From Linum tenue (lineage: Eukaryota; Streptophyta; Magnoliopsida; Malpighiales; Linaceae), in NCBI GenBank assembly GCA_946122785.1, contig CAMGYJ010000009.1, forward strand, positions 29,547,633 through 29,611,632: 64,000 bases of DNA. The letters are read 5' to 3'. Shown one piece after another: positions 1-8,950 of this stretch; positions within the stretch are counted from its first letter, which is position 1, and each line of letters opens with the position of its first letter. Both the position numbers and the translations under genes were made by a program. The notes under the pieces are model-generated. The model was not told the DNA's origin and did no database searches. It worked only from the letters and a program-made list of their open reading frames with translations.

Positions 1-111
1 TAGTAACTCTAGAGACCCGTGGATTCGATATTTATTACTTGTGCCACTATACTGCAGTCCCTTTCATTGGTTACACTTGGCCATTGTTAGGAGTTGTGTT
101 TTAGCGAGTCA
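1..111 (+). repeat. 3' end of the 5' LTR of element B
   Basis: The last bases, GTTGTGTTTTAGCGAGTCA, match the LTR end of element A (GTTGTGTTTTAGCGTGTCA on the minus strand at 11581-11599) and are followed by AGTTTT and the primer site, as in A, C and D. Only the final 111 bases are inside the window. Confidence 0.8.
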
Positions 112-117
112 AGTTTT

Positions 118-134
118 TGGCGCCGTTGCCGGGC
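118..134 (+). other. Primer binding site, tRNA-Asp type (element B)
   Basis: TGGCGCCGTTGCCGGGC is complementary to the 3' end of plant tRNA-Asp, with one mismatch at the last base. Athila-lineage elements commonly use this primer. Confidence 0.8.
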
Positions 135-247
135 ACTTTCTAGAGTATTAGGAAAGGCAGAAGTTTGTTACTTTAGCGTTTTTCTTTTCTTTTCCACCCT
201 TGCTTTTCACTTGGGTGTTTTTGTTTTTGTTGGTGCAGAGCTGAATC

Positions 248-1462
248 ATGGATCCTCATGGCTTCTCCAACCATTGGGGGTATCCACCACCATCCGAGTG
301 GTATTACCCCGAGACCCCCTGGAGCAATCAAGGAGGAGAAGACTATGGATTCGGGTTCCAGTACCAACCCCCTTACTACGGAGAAAAATCCGACCCCTGG
401 GCATATCAAGAACAATCTCATTACCAAGAAGACTTTCTCCCACAACCAGAAGGGCCATCAGCGCTGGAGTTACCCATGGCGGCCTTCACGGGCCATTATG
501 CAGAGCCATGCTACACTCCACAGCCAGATCCAAACTATGAACTGAGGCTTCTCCTGGAGCAGTTTGTTCGGGACTCCGAGAGACGCAATCGCAAGATGGA
601 CCTCCTTTTCTCATCCTTTGCTCCTCCTAACTCTTCATCCCTCCGTGAATCGAAGGAGAATGTTTCGCACTCATCAAAGCAACCAGAGCGGGTTGAGCAA
701 GTTTGTGCACAGCTTGCTCAAGATCACCCGTCTGCTACCATACTAGAGGAGGAGGAAGAAGAAGAAGGCTACACGGACATTGTGGAGCAAACAAAAGTTG
801 TCACGGAGAGCTCCCGTGACGATCATGATCAAGAATGTCATATCGTAGCCGACCACCGCTTTCCACATCCCACACTGAGCTTTGAAGAGGTGGGCATGAG
901 TGAGGAGATGCAAGAAGATCTCATGAAAGAAATTGCTTGGAAACTTGCTCTCCAATCCGTGCTAGAAGAAGAAGAGCAAGAAAGGGTGCAGAAAGAAGTT
1001 GTGGAGGATGACAACAGTGAAGCAGAAGTAGTTCTTGATCATTTCCCAGGGGTGATACCACATGAAGAAGGAAGGGAGGTTGAAGAAGCAATTGGCGTCC
1101 AGGTCGAGGACGAAGTTGAGGTGGAAGAGGCTTGCACCGGCCATGAGTTACATGTGATATCTCCATCGAACTTCGAGGAACTGCTTAGCAAGGACCCATT
1201 TGCAGTGTCTCTTTGCCAGACCAAGGCCACGTCGACATCGGTCCCTCTTGGTGGACGCGATGGTGGCCAATCGATGCTGTCTTATCTGGTTTGGGGCAAT
1301 GAGACGAGAGAAGAGAAGAAGAGGTCTCGAGGGTGGAGACTTCATCTGCATCAAGTGCACGAGCCTTCAGCACCTGCCACACCACCTGCTTGTGACTTGA
1401 GACTCCACCTCATCGACGAGAACCTCAACTTCAAGGAGGTTCTAGCATGGACCGAAACTTAG
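248..1462 (+). CDS. 404-aa acidic ORF of non-autonomous element B
   Basis: An uninterrupted ORF begins 114 bases after the primer site, where the related elements start gag. It is not a recognisable gag: it lacks the MTRSQSG-like start, the gag core and the zinc knuckle seen in A and C. Residues 1-70 are rich in Tyr, Pro, Gly and Gln, resembling a disordered low-complexity region. A helical stretch follows around residues 97-125 (ELRLLLEQFVRDSERRNRK). The middle is strongly acidic, with a run of seven Glu near residue 170, and reads as coiled-coil-like. The C-terminus is more basic (around KKRSRGWRLHLHQ). No transmembrane segment or catalytic motif was found. Start choice: first ATG after the leader. 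The function is unknown. The intact length suggests selection or recent amplification, but the ORF may have no protein role. Confidence 0.6.
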   Translation: MDPHGFSNHWGYPPPSEWYYPETPWSNQGGEDYGFGFQYQPPYYGEKSDPWAYQEQSHYQEDFLPQPEGPSALELPMAAFTGHYAEPCYTPQPDPNYELRLLLEQFVRDSERRNRKMDLLFSSFAPPNSSSLRESKENVSHSSKQPERVEQVCAQLAQDHPSATILEEEEEEEGYTDIVEQTKVVTESSRDDHDQECHIVADHRFPHPTLSFEEVGMSEEMQEDLMKEIAWKLALQSVLEEEEQERVQKEVVEDDNSEAEVVLDHFPGVIPHEEGREVEEAIGVQVEDEVEVEEACTGHELHVISPSNFEELLSKDPFAVSLCQTKATSTSVPLGGRDGGQSMLSYLVWGNETREEKKRSRGWRLHLHQVHEPSAPATPPACDLRLHLIDENLNFKEVLAWTET

Positions 1463-1727
1463 GAGCCATCGTCCGGCTCACGACGTGAAAGAAGCGCTTG
1501 TTGGGAGGCAACCCTACCAGTCGGTTTGCATTTCTTTCTCTATTTATCCTCGGTTGAGTCAGTTTTGTTATTTGATTTTAGAGTCAATAACTCAACCTTT
1601 GTGAGATTTTGTGTGGTGTTTGTGTTCTGATTACTCTCTCCTCTTGGAATGCACCGCCTGCCTCGTCCACCGTCATTCACCCTTGATCTGGTAACTTCGT
1701 TCTACCCTCCTTATCCTTCCTCCATTG

Positions 1728-1761
1728 AGGACAATGTCGTGCTTAAGTGTGGGGGGGGGGG
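1728..1761 (+). other. Internal polypurine tract block of element B
   Basis: ATTGAGGACAATGTCG is followed by TTAAGTGTGGG and an 11-G run. The same block lies on the minus strand in A (2981-3010) and C (53949-53980). It matches the inner of the two polypurine-like tracts in these elements, not the tract touching an LTR. Confidence 0.65.
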
Positions 1762-1803
1762 TGTTCGATTATGTATGCTGGTGAATGTTTGGCTGTTTGT
1801 GTG

Positions 1804-1851
1804 CTTGGAGCCTAGTCCACTGTCCAAATTTTTAAATTTGAGGGCTCCAAG
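1804..1851 (+). other. Conserved two-stem hairpin, copy 1 (element B)
   Basis: The outer stem is CTTGGAGCC/GGCTCCAAG. A 5' bulge, TAGTCCACTGTC, follows, then an inner stem CAAATTT/AAATTTG. The same fold occurs in the transcribed strand of A (three copies) and C (one copy) with compensating base changes. Confidence 0.7.
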
Positions 1852-1861
1852 TACGTGTTCC

Positions 1862-2385
1862 TTGCAATTGCCTGCTCAGTATGCTTTGAATTGACAGTCT
1901 CTGTAGTGATTTGCAACCTAGGGAGGTAGTGTAGCACTATGGAGGATGTTGATGCATTTAAGAAGTCTCATTTCTTCTCCATATTGTGTTGGTTGATTGA
2001 GTGAATTAGTGATCTTAGGACCCTTGAATTGTGTGGTGTTGTGGACTCTCTGCCTGTCATGGACTCTTGTATCATGTTTTGGAAATAACAGGTGCTCGAA
2101 AATGTGCTTTAAAATAACGTCTCCCGTGCGAATAGGGTGAAAGGAAAGGGGAGAAGGGAATCCGTTCCCAATTTCCACCTACTACCTCCAGCCCCCTTAC
2201 ATGTCTTTCCTCCGCACGAGGCTCGAGACAATTGCTCCTGGCATGGCCGGTAAGAGCCGGGCTCCCGCAAAACCTTTGCTAGGTGGGAGCCCCCGTTTTC
2301 TGCAAAAACAGGTGAAAAGAAAAACAGAAAAACAAGCAAAAAGAAGAAAGGAAAGGGGTTCCAACCAGCTTCAAAAAGAAACAAC
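1862..2385. other. Junction region between elements B and A, no gene
   Basis: After B's stem-loop the sequence loses recognisable similarity to C. From about 2386 rightwards it matches C (53345-53660) in the opposite orientation, so it belongs to A. The 500-base middle contains no LTR, no terminal polypurine tract and no ORF worth calling. It is the tail-to-tail contact of two truncated elements; the exact breakpoint cannot be read. Confidence 0.5.
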
Positions 2386-2898
2386 AGAGAATACGTAACA
2401 ACCACTCTGTGGAACCTTCTAAAAGATGCAACAAGGGTGATTTTTTTTCCGTTATGGACCAAAAGAAAGGATAACACACGACTCAAAGGGGCTGACTAGG
2501 GGATATGACACATCAGGACAGTCAGTTTTTGGGCGTGGGCTAATCCTATGCCCCCATCATTTTAGCTAATGACAACGTGAATGCTACACATCATGGAAGA
2601 GGGATCTATCACACAAGAAAGAAACGAGCAGGCTCAAATCTCACATGGCTACCTATATGCTCTATCTCACATTCTGATACCCTGAACTAGATGCATAAAC
2701 GACTGTCAACAGCAAGTAATCGATCCAAGTCACAGTTGGTAAGCAAACAGTTGAAAAACTGAACCCCTACATCGTTCTATTGCACATCTCAGTCCTTATT
2801 ATAGGTTGTCCTAGTCGCAAACAAGTTGTCATGCATTAATCCGAAAACTGTTCAATTCATCAATCAAAACACAGTGCCAATATGATCAAACAACAGTA

Positions 2899-2946
2899 CT
2901 TGGAGCCCTCAAATCGTAAGATTCGGACAGTGGACTAGGCTCCAAG
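2899..2946 (-). other. Conserved two-stem hairpin, copy 2 (element A)
   Basis: On the transcribed minus strand: outer stem CTTGGAGCC/GGCTCCAAG, 5' bulge TAGTCCACTGTC, inner stem CGAATC/GATTTG (one G-U pair) and loop TTAC. It lies just downstream of the internal polypurine tract, as in B and C. Confidence 0.7.
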
Positions 2947-2980
2947 CACCCATATATACGTTCCAATAAATACAAAGAAC

Positions 2981-2994
2981 CCCCCCACACTTAA
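2981..2994 (-). other. Internal polypurine tract of element A
   Basis: Minus strand TTAAGTGTGGGGGG, preceded by CATTGAGGACACTG. It matches the inner tract of C at 53949-53962. Confidence 0.65.
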
Positions 2995-3289
2995 ATGCGA
3001 CAGTGTCCTCAATGGAGCGAAGGGAAGGGGAACGATGTTACCGTGAAACAGTGGTCAGGAACGTTGACTGGATGGCGGACCAGTCAAAAGCAGAGGACTG
3101 GACAAGGACCAGTCCGAGGGGCACAGAGCTAGAACCAACAGAACACACACATTGGGTGAAATAAACCATAGTTCCAAGTCAACAATCCACACAACGGGAA
3201 CAAGAAAAAAAATCAAACACAATCCGGAGTCTAAATCTGGAAAGATAGACAAAAGCCAAGCCCCAACTCGATGGGTGGGCAAAATCAGA

Positions 3290-4510
3290 TCACAGCTCGT
3301 CGTCTCCATCGCCAGTGGGAGGCGGGTAGTAGTCTTCATGCCCCGGGGACGCCTCCCAAGGGTAGCTCATAGCAGCAGGATCCATGTTCCAGTAGCTCAT
3401 CATGTAATGCTGAGCTGAAATGATGCGGCGGCGACCATCGCGCTCACGGTCGAGGCGGGCGTTGATGTGCTCCTGGCCAGCAAGGATCTGCTCGTTCTGG
3501 CGGGAAAGGGCTGCCAGCTGCTCAGCAATGTAGGTGGTGGGCTGCGCAGCAGACGGGCCGGCACCGGAAGTGGAGTTGCCAGGTGCAGAGGGGGTGGGCC
3601 GAGTCCTCGTCCAACGAGTGGTCCGACGGGCGGCAGCATCACTCGCCTCGGGTAGCTCCTCACCCTCCAGTGCACGAGGAACAGGGCGAGGCAGGCCCCG
3701 GATCCAGGTCACTTTCCCGTCGCGCTCCAGTATCAGCTGGCGCCGGAGGGTCTCCCTGGAGAATGGCGTCGCCTCCTGGATGAGAGTGAACCCGGAGAGA
3801 TCGACGTTGTAGTACCGTGCCATGGCAGTGACCACCGGCCCACACGCCAGGCGTCGATTACACCGTTTATGCTTGGCAACGGTCCTGGCGATGAGCGAGG
3901 ACAGATGGAGGTTGTCCACCTCGTGGCTCATGGAGTGCAGGCAATGCAGGGTGCGGAGCTGAAGATGACTGGTGGAGCCCTCGCTGGGGGTGTAGGATTT
4001 TCCCAACAACTGGTTGATGATGCGCCACTCTGGTCGCAGCTGAGTGGCCGTGGTGTGGCCCGGTGTGAAAACAGCTCCTGCAAACTCCGGGAGGCAGATC
4101 CTCTCGAAGAACTGCTGGTCCCGAAAGATGGGACTGTCGGGCTCCTCGATGGCCAGGTGACAGGGGAATGGTGGAAGGAGCCCCAACGCCCGACCAAAGT
4201 CGTCATAGCTCAGGGAGTAGAACACCCCTTCGAGTTGGAACTGGATGGCGTTGCCGTGCGCGCCATCGTGGGTCCGGAAATGCTCGAAGGTGGAGTAGAA
4301 CTCCCAAAGGAGCTCCTGATAAATTGGCTCAGCAAGGCAGAGGAGGCGGCGCCAAGAGAAAGCGCGGATGGCAGCCTCCATTGCCTCGCGAGCACCCAGC
4401 TCCTCGAAGACCCTCCAGTCGAGGTAGTGGTGATGAACGACTTTGCGGCGTCGGATGTCCCGCAAAGTCTTCCTCTGGTCGGCGTCGAGCAAGTTCAAGA
4501 ATGTGTTCAT
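3290..4510 (-). CDS. Extra 3' ORF of element A (Athila ORF-1-like, 'env position')
   Basis: This is an uninterrupted ORF of about 406 aa downstream of integrase. The start is taken as the ATG at 4510 (MNTFLNLLDADQ), four bases after a splice-acceptor-like CTGCAG; the 14 in-frame residues before it are intron translation. The N-terminal two thirds resemble the plant 'Athila ORF-1 / putative plant transposon protein' group (WEFYSTF, LSYDDFGRALGL, PEWRIINQLL and HLSSLIARTVAKH segments), recognised from memory. The C-terminal third is Pro/Ser/Thr-rich, then coiled-coil-like (EQLAALSRQNEQILAGQEHI). There is no signal peptide, membrane span or glycosylation cluster, so an envelope role is not supported. 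The closest relative here is the 480-aa ORF of C. Confidence 0.7.
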   Translation of the reverse strand: MNTFLNLLDADQRKTLRDIRRRKVVHHHYLDWRVFEELGAREAMEAAIRAFSWRRLLCLAEPIYQELLWEFYSTFEHFRTHDGAHGNAIQFQLEGVFYSLSYDDFGRALGLLPPFPCHLAIEEPDSPIFRDQQFFERICLPEFAGAVFTPGHTTATQLRPEWRIINQLLGKSYTPSEGSTSHLQLRTLHCLHSMSHEVDNLHLSSLIARTVAKHKRCNRRLACGPVVTAMARYYNVDLSGFTLIQEATPFSRETLRRQLILERDGKVTWIRGLPRPVPRALEGEELPEASDAAARRTTRWTRTRPTPSAPGNSTSGAGPSAAQPTTYIAEQLAALSRQNEQILAGQEHINARLDRERDGRRRIISAQHYMMSYWNMDPAAMSYPWEASPGHEDYYPPPTGDGDDEL

Positions 4511-4514
4511 TTTC

Positions 4515-4941
4515 CTGCAGCCACAAAACAGCAGAAACCCAACAACATACATGGAAATTCGTCAATGGTGAGGTCACAATCACCCTCACCCGGGGCCCTC
4601 GAATCATAAATTCGGACAGTGGACTAGGCCCCGAGAAAGGAAAAGCATTCACAACCAATCAGAATCATTCACCATTCACAACCAATCAGCATCATTCACC
4701 ATTCACAGAAACTCAACCGCACTTGGAGCCCTCGGATTATGAACCCGAACAGCAAATCAGGCTCCAAGCGGGGCAATCACAACTCACATTACTCGGTAGG
4801 CCAACCGAAAGATGAACAAACAAAGCAAGCAACAATGTAGGCCTACCGAATTAAGTCAAGCACAAACCAATTCCCGAAATTCCTCACTAAACCCACAATA
4901 TCAATCCTCCACAAATGACAAGTAATATTATAGAAGCAAAC
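4515..4941 (-). other. Leader intron of the element A extra ORF, with two hairpin copies
   Basis: The donor CCTCCAG|GTTTGC is at 4942/4941 and the acceptor GTGGCTGCAG|GAAAATG at 4515/4514. The donor context matches the equivalent position in C (TTTCCAG|GTGTGT), which supports a conserved 427-nt leader intron. Inside it lie hairpin copy 3 (4591-4633; outer stem CTCGGGGCC/GGCCCCGGG) and copy 4 (4722-4768; outer stem CTTGGAGCC/GGCTCCAAG, inner stem CGGGTT/AATCCG). Splicing is inferred, not proven. Confidence 0.55.
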
Positions 4942-5409
4942 CTGGAGGCACAAGAGGATATCGTGGGGAAGGTGAGGGAAGACCGAGAGACCACAAAAAA
5001 TCGCTGGGAAACTCGCCGGGAGGCTCGCCGGAGTTTCGTCGCCGGCGACTTCACCGGAGCCAAACTGACTCAAAACTTTGGGGAATGAAGCCCCAAGCAC
5101 CAGGAACTCGGTGGTGGTCGCGGTTTCTCGATCGGAGGTCCGAGGAGGGAGATCGGCCCGGAGGAACACCGAAGGGTCGCGGTTTTCCGGCGACTCAAAC
5201 CACCACGAAACTCGACCCCACTGGTATAGACTTGTGGGCGCCGACGAGAGGAGCACGGGGGTGGTCTCGTAATTTAATTTGGACCTCCGGTGAGCGAGAT
5301 ATGGCCGGAAAACCACCGGAGAAGAGAGTGGTTCGAGTTTCCGGTGAGAGGGGAGAGAAACTGACCAAAAAAAAAATGGGGGAGAGAGAGAGTGGGGTCT
5401 TGCCGCCAC

Positions 5410-5670
5410 TTTTTAAACGAGGCTCGGGAGGAATTACGGGCAAGATTACGGCCGTAATTCCCCCTGGCCTTGCCCGTAATTTTATGGCCGAGCGCACTCT
5501 GCCCCTTCTGGGCGAATTACGGGCAGGGTGTTAAGAATTACGACTGTAATTCTTACCCCCTTGCCCGTAATTTCTATGCCGAGCCCTTTTTTCAGTTTTC
5601 CTGTTCTGAATTAATTACGGGCAGGGGGTAGATGAATTACGACCGTAATTACTCCCCCCATGCCCGTAAT
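5410..5670 (-). promoter_or_regulatory. Palindrome modules upstream of the element A extra ORF
   Basis: Three modules are seen at 5433-5480, 5516-5571 and 5614-5670. Each has the form ATTACGGGCA - spacer - ATTACGGCCGTAAT (or a variant) - spacer - TGCCCGTAAT: a palindrome flanked by inverted half-sites. The same units occur in this element's LTR (12516-12777). A degenerate TATA-like TTTAAAAA (5410-5417, minus strand) follows, then a CT-rich leader. Promoter function is inferred from position and from the equivalent region of C. Confidence 0.55.
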
Positions 5671-5939
5671 TTTACTGCCGAGGGCCCTTTTTCTCCAGTT
5701 TTTAAGCTGCAAATTCGAACATCCAAACCCAAACGTGCCCCGGTTCAAAAAATACACCACCATAGACCAAAATAGACCATCCGGGGCACGAGAAACATTC
5801 CAGAAAGACTCCAGACAGACTCAATGACTCGAAAACGACAAAAATTAAAAAGGAAAAAGGATAGAAATGCAAACCGTGGTGGGGTTGCCTCCCCACAAGC
5901 GCTTCTTTACCGTCTTTTAGCTGGACGCCAGTAGAGGAA
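5671..5939 (-). other. Spacer and post-pol block of element A
   Basis: No ORF. The minus strand at 5935-5880 carries the conserved sequence after the integrase stop (AAGAAGCGCTTGTGGGGAGG, then CAACCCC and GTTTGCATTTC), shared with B and C. Confidence 0.6.
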
Positions 5940-7205
5940 CTAAGGGTCCTCGAGCTTGATCAGCAGCTCTGTGCGCTCGACAGCACCTCCCAAGTACAAC
6001 TTTAGGAGGTGGCCATTCACCTTGAATGGCTCGGTTTGAGCATTGCTGATCTCCACCGCACCGTGCGGGAAAACTTGGGTCACCGTGAAGGGACCCGACC
6101 ACCTCGAACGGAGCTTGCCCGGAAAGAGTTTCAGGCGTGCATTGAAGAGCAGAACACGATCACCTACCTGAAACTCCTTCGGGCCCCTCAACCTAGCGTC
6201 GTGAAGACGCTTGGTGCGCTCTTTGTAGAGCAGGGTGTTCTCGTAGGCGTGGTAACGCCACTCCTCCAACTCCAGCAGCTGCAATTTACGTTCTGTACCT
6301 GCAACACTCAAATCCATGTTTAGCAGCTTAATGGCCCAGAAGGCCTTGTGCTCTAGCTCTACCGGCAAATGGCACGCCTTCCCATAGACAAGCCTATAGG
6401 GAGAAGTGCCAATCGGGTTCTTATAGGCAGTCCTATACGCCCAGAGAGCATCATCGAGCTTGGTGGACCAATCCTTGCGGGACTGATCCACCGTCTTTTC
6501 AATTATCCGTTTTAATTCCCGGTTCGTCAGCTCGGCCTGCCCATTTGACTGGGGATGGTAGGCCACCGACACCTGATGCTTAACGCCATAGCGAGAGAGG
6601 AGTTTAGTGAATTGCCCCTGAAAATGGGTTCCTCTATCACTAATAATGGCGCGAGGTGTCCCGAACCGGGAGAACAGCTGCTTCAGAAATGAGCAGACCC
6701 GTCTTGCATCATTGGTGGGCATGGCTTGAGCTTCTGCCCACCTCGAGACGTAGTCCACTGCAACCAAAATGTACAGATTGCCAAAAGATGGAGGGAATGG
6801 GCCCATGAAATCGATACCCCAAACATAAAAAATTTCACAAATAACAGAGATATGTTGGGGCATCTCATCCCGGGCAGAAATGTTACCTGACCTTTGGCAG
6901 CGGTCGCACTGTCGTGCGAAGGTGTCGGCATCCTTGAAGAGCGAGGGCCAATAGAAGCCCGACTGTAGCACCTTCCGCGCCGTGCGGTTTCCTCCATGAT
7001 GACCTCCAGTGGGTCCCTCGTGACATTGAGACAGGATGTCTCCCATCTCATGCTCCATGACACAGCGCCGGATCACGCCATCTGCTCCGATTCTGAAGAG
7101 GTAAGGATCCTCCCAGAAGTAGTGCTTCAGATCGGAGAAGAACTTGGCGCTTCGCATGAGTAGCCATCCCCTTGGGTAACTGCTTGCCCACCAGATAATT
7201 GGCAA
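5940..7205 (-). pseudogene. Integrase part of element A pol
   Basis: About 400 aa of integrase. It has an N-terminal HHCC zinc finger ([12 protein letters not shown] ... CDRCQRS), a DDE core (D in [11 protein letters not shown] in [10 protein letters not shown] in [10 protein letters not shown]) and a C-terminal region with [17 protein letters not shown] and a DNA-binding tail ending LLIKLEDP. It would insert the element cDNA into the nuclear genome. The frame is separated from RT-RNase H by a one-base insertion near 7146, found by comparison with C (HAKR then KFFSDL). The N-terminal start assigned here is arbitrary because the natural protein is a polyprotein. Confidence 0.88.
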
Positions 7206-8950
7206 AGTCAGAATACCAAGGGGTCACGCTGTCCACCAGGGTCATCGCCAACAATCGCTCACCCGGGAAGGAATCGTCGATCTCTTCTTCGAAGTTGTCC
7301 ACCCGAGAGGCTTCCAACCGCGAAAGATGATCTGCAACAACATTCTCAGCTCCCTTCTTGTCCCGGATCTCGATATCAAACTCCTGTAGCAGCAGGATCC
7401 AGCGGATGAGCCTAGGCTTTGCATCAGCCTTGCTCATCAGGTAACGAATCGCCGAGTGGTCAGTGTAAACCACCACATGAGAGAGCACCAGATAGGGTCG
7501 GAACTTGTCAAATGCATACACCACAACGAGGAGCTCCTTCTCTGTGGTGGTGTAGTTCTCCTGTGCATCGTTCAAGGTCTTCGACGCGTAGTAGATGGGC
7601 TGGAAGTGTTTCTCGCGTCTTTGACCCAGAACTGCTCCGACTGCATAGTCACTCGCATCGCACATCAGCTCAAAAGGAAGAGACCAGTCAGGAGTCACCA
7701 TGATAGGGGCATGGGTAAGCTTCTCCTTCAGAGTCTCAAATGCAGCTGTGCACTCGGGAGTGAACTGGAATGGTGCATCCTTCTCCAGCAGCTTGGTCAA
7801 CGGCAGGGCAATCTTCGAGAAATCTTTGATGAAGCGCCGGTAAAAGCCTGCATGACCCAGAAAGCTGCGAATCCCCTTCAGAGAAACGGGAGGAGGTAGC
7901 TGACTGATCGTCTCAATCTTCGCGCGATCTACCTCAATCCCCTTCTTGGAGATCTTGTGCCCGAGCACTATACCCTCACGAACCATGAAATGACACTTCT
8001 CCCAGCTGAGTGCCAAATTAGTTTCCTCGCACCTCTTCAGAACGAGTTCCAGGTTATGGAGACAGTGAGTGAAGGAGTCTCCATATACTGAGAAATCATC
8101 CATGAAGACTTCCATGATCTCTCCAACCAGTCGGTCGAAGATCGCCAGCATGCATCTCTGGAAGGTCGCCGGTGCATTACACAGCCCAAATGGAATCCTC
8201 CGGTAAGCAAAAGTGCCGAAGGGGCAAGTGAATGTGGTCTTCGCCTGATCCTCCGATGCAATAGGAATCTGGAAGTAACCAGACATGCCGTCCAGGAAGC
8301 AATAGAACTCATGGCCAGCCAACCTCTCCAGCATCTGATCAATGAAAGGTAGGGGGAAATGATCTTTCCTGGTGGCGTCGTTCAGGCGCCGGTAATCGAT
8401 GCAGACTCTCCAGCCGGTCACGGTCCGCATCGGGATCAACTCCTTCTTCTCATTCGGGACCACAGTCATCCCGCCTTTCTTCGGGACCACCTGAGTGGGG
8501 CTGACCCACTTGCTATCAGATATAGCAAAGATGATCCCTGCATCCATGAGCTTCACAATCTCTGCCCGGACCACTGCCTCCAAGTTAGGAGACAATCTCC
8601 TCTGTGGCTGCCTGACTGGCTTAACCTCATCCTCCATCAAGATTCTGTGAGAGCAGAAGGATGGGCTAATGCCTCTGATGTCGGTGATCTTCCAGCCTGC
8701 TCTTCTGCTCGGGGGTCAGATCCGAGCTAATAATAACCGGGAGCTTATTCCCCTCCCGGAGAAATGCATACTCCAGATGAGATGGGAGGGGTTTAAGCTC
8801 CAACTCTGGTGGCTCCTCCAATGATGTAGCGAGCCGGGGCGAGATGGGGATCGACTTGAATGGTATCTCTCGCCCCTCGCTCGCAGCCTCGTCCAGCTCC
8901 GCAAGCTGCGCCTCCAACTGCATATCCTGTGATGCCTGTTCCCCTAGCAA
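7147..8950 (-). pseudogene. RT-RNase H part of element A pol, with internal deletion
   Basis: The RT domain shows [37 protein letters not shown] and the catalytic [10 protein letters not shown]. RNase H follows ([42 protein letters not shown]). Near 8693 the reading frame jumps from PEQKSRL into EDHRHQ because roughly 45 bases present in C (encoding a [11 protein letters not shown] region) are missing. A one-base insertion near 7146 breaks the join to integrase. Both are inactivating for a polyprotein. Confidence 0.88.

Larger units (their letters stand above)
1..1855 (+). mobile_element. Element B: partial Athila-like non-autonomous LTR retrotransposon
   Basis: The order seen is LTR 3' end (1-111), tRNA-Asp-type primer site (118-134), one 404-aa ORF, a post-pol style block around 1490-1540 (GGGAGGCAACCC followed by GTTTGCATTTC), an internal polypurine tract (1744-1761) and a stem-loop (1804-1851). 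The post-pol block is also found just after integrase in elements A (rc of 5880-5935) and C (rc of 56876-56933), so B seems to have lost gag-pol between the primer site and that block. The left end lies outside the window. Clear homology to A and C stops near 1855, and the right boundary is unresolved up to about 2385. No 3' LTR is present. Confidence 0.75.

Noticed and set aside
4511..4552. N-terminal hydrophobic segment MYVVGFLLFCGC of the A extra ORF as a signal peptide
   Set aside because: It lies upstream of a conserved splice acceptor and is absent in C; it is translated intron.
5195..5534. ORFs on both strands of 5078-5534 in A
   Set aside because: They lie in the proposed leader and palindrome block and are not conserved in C.
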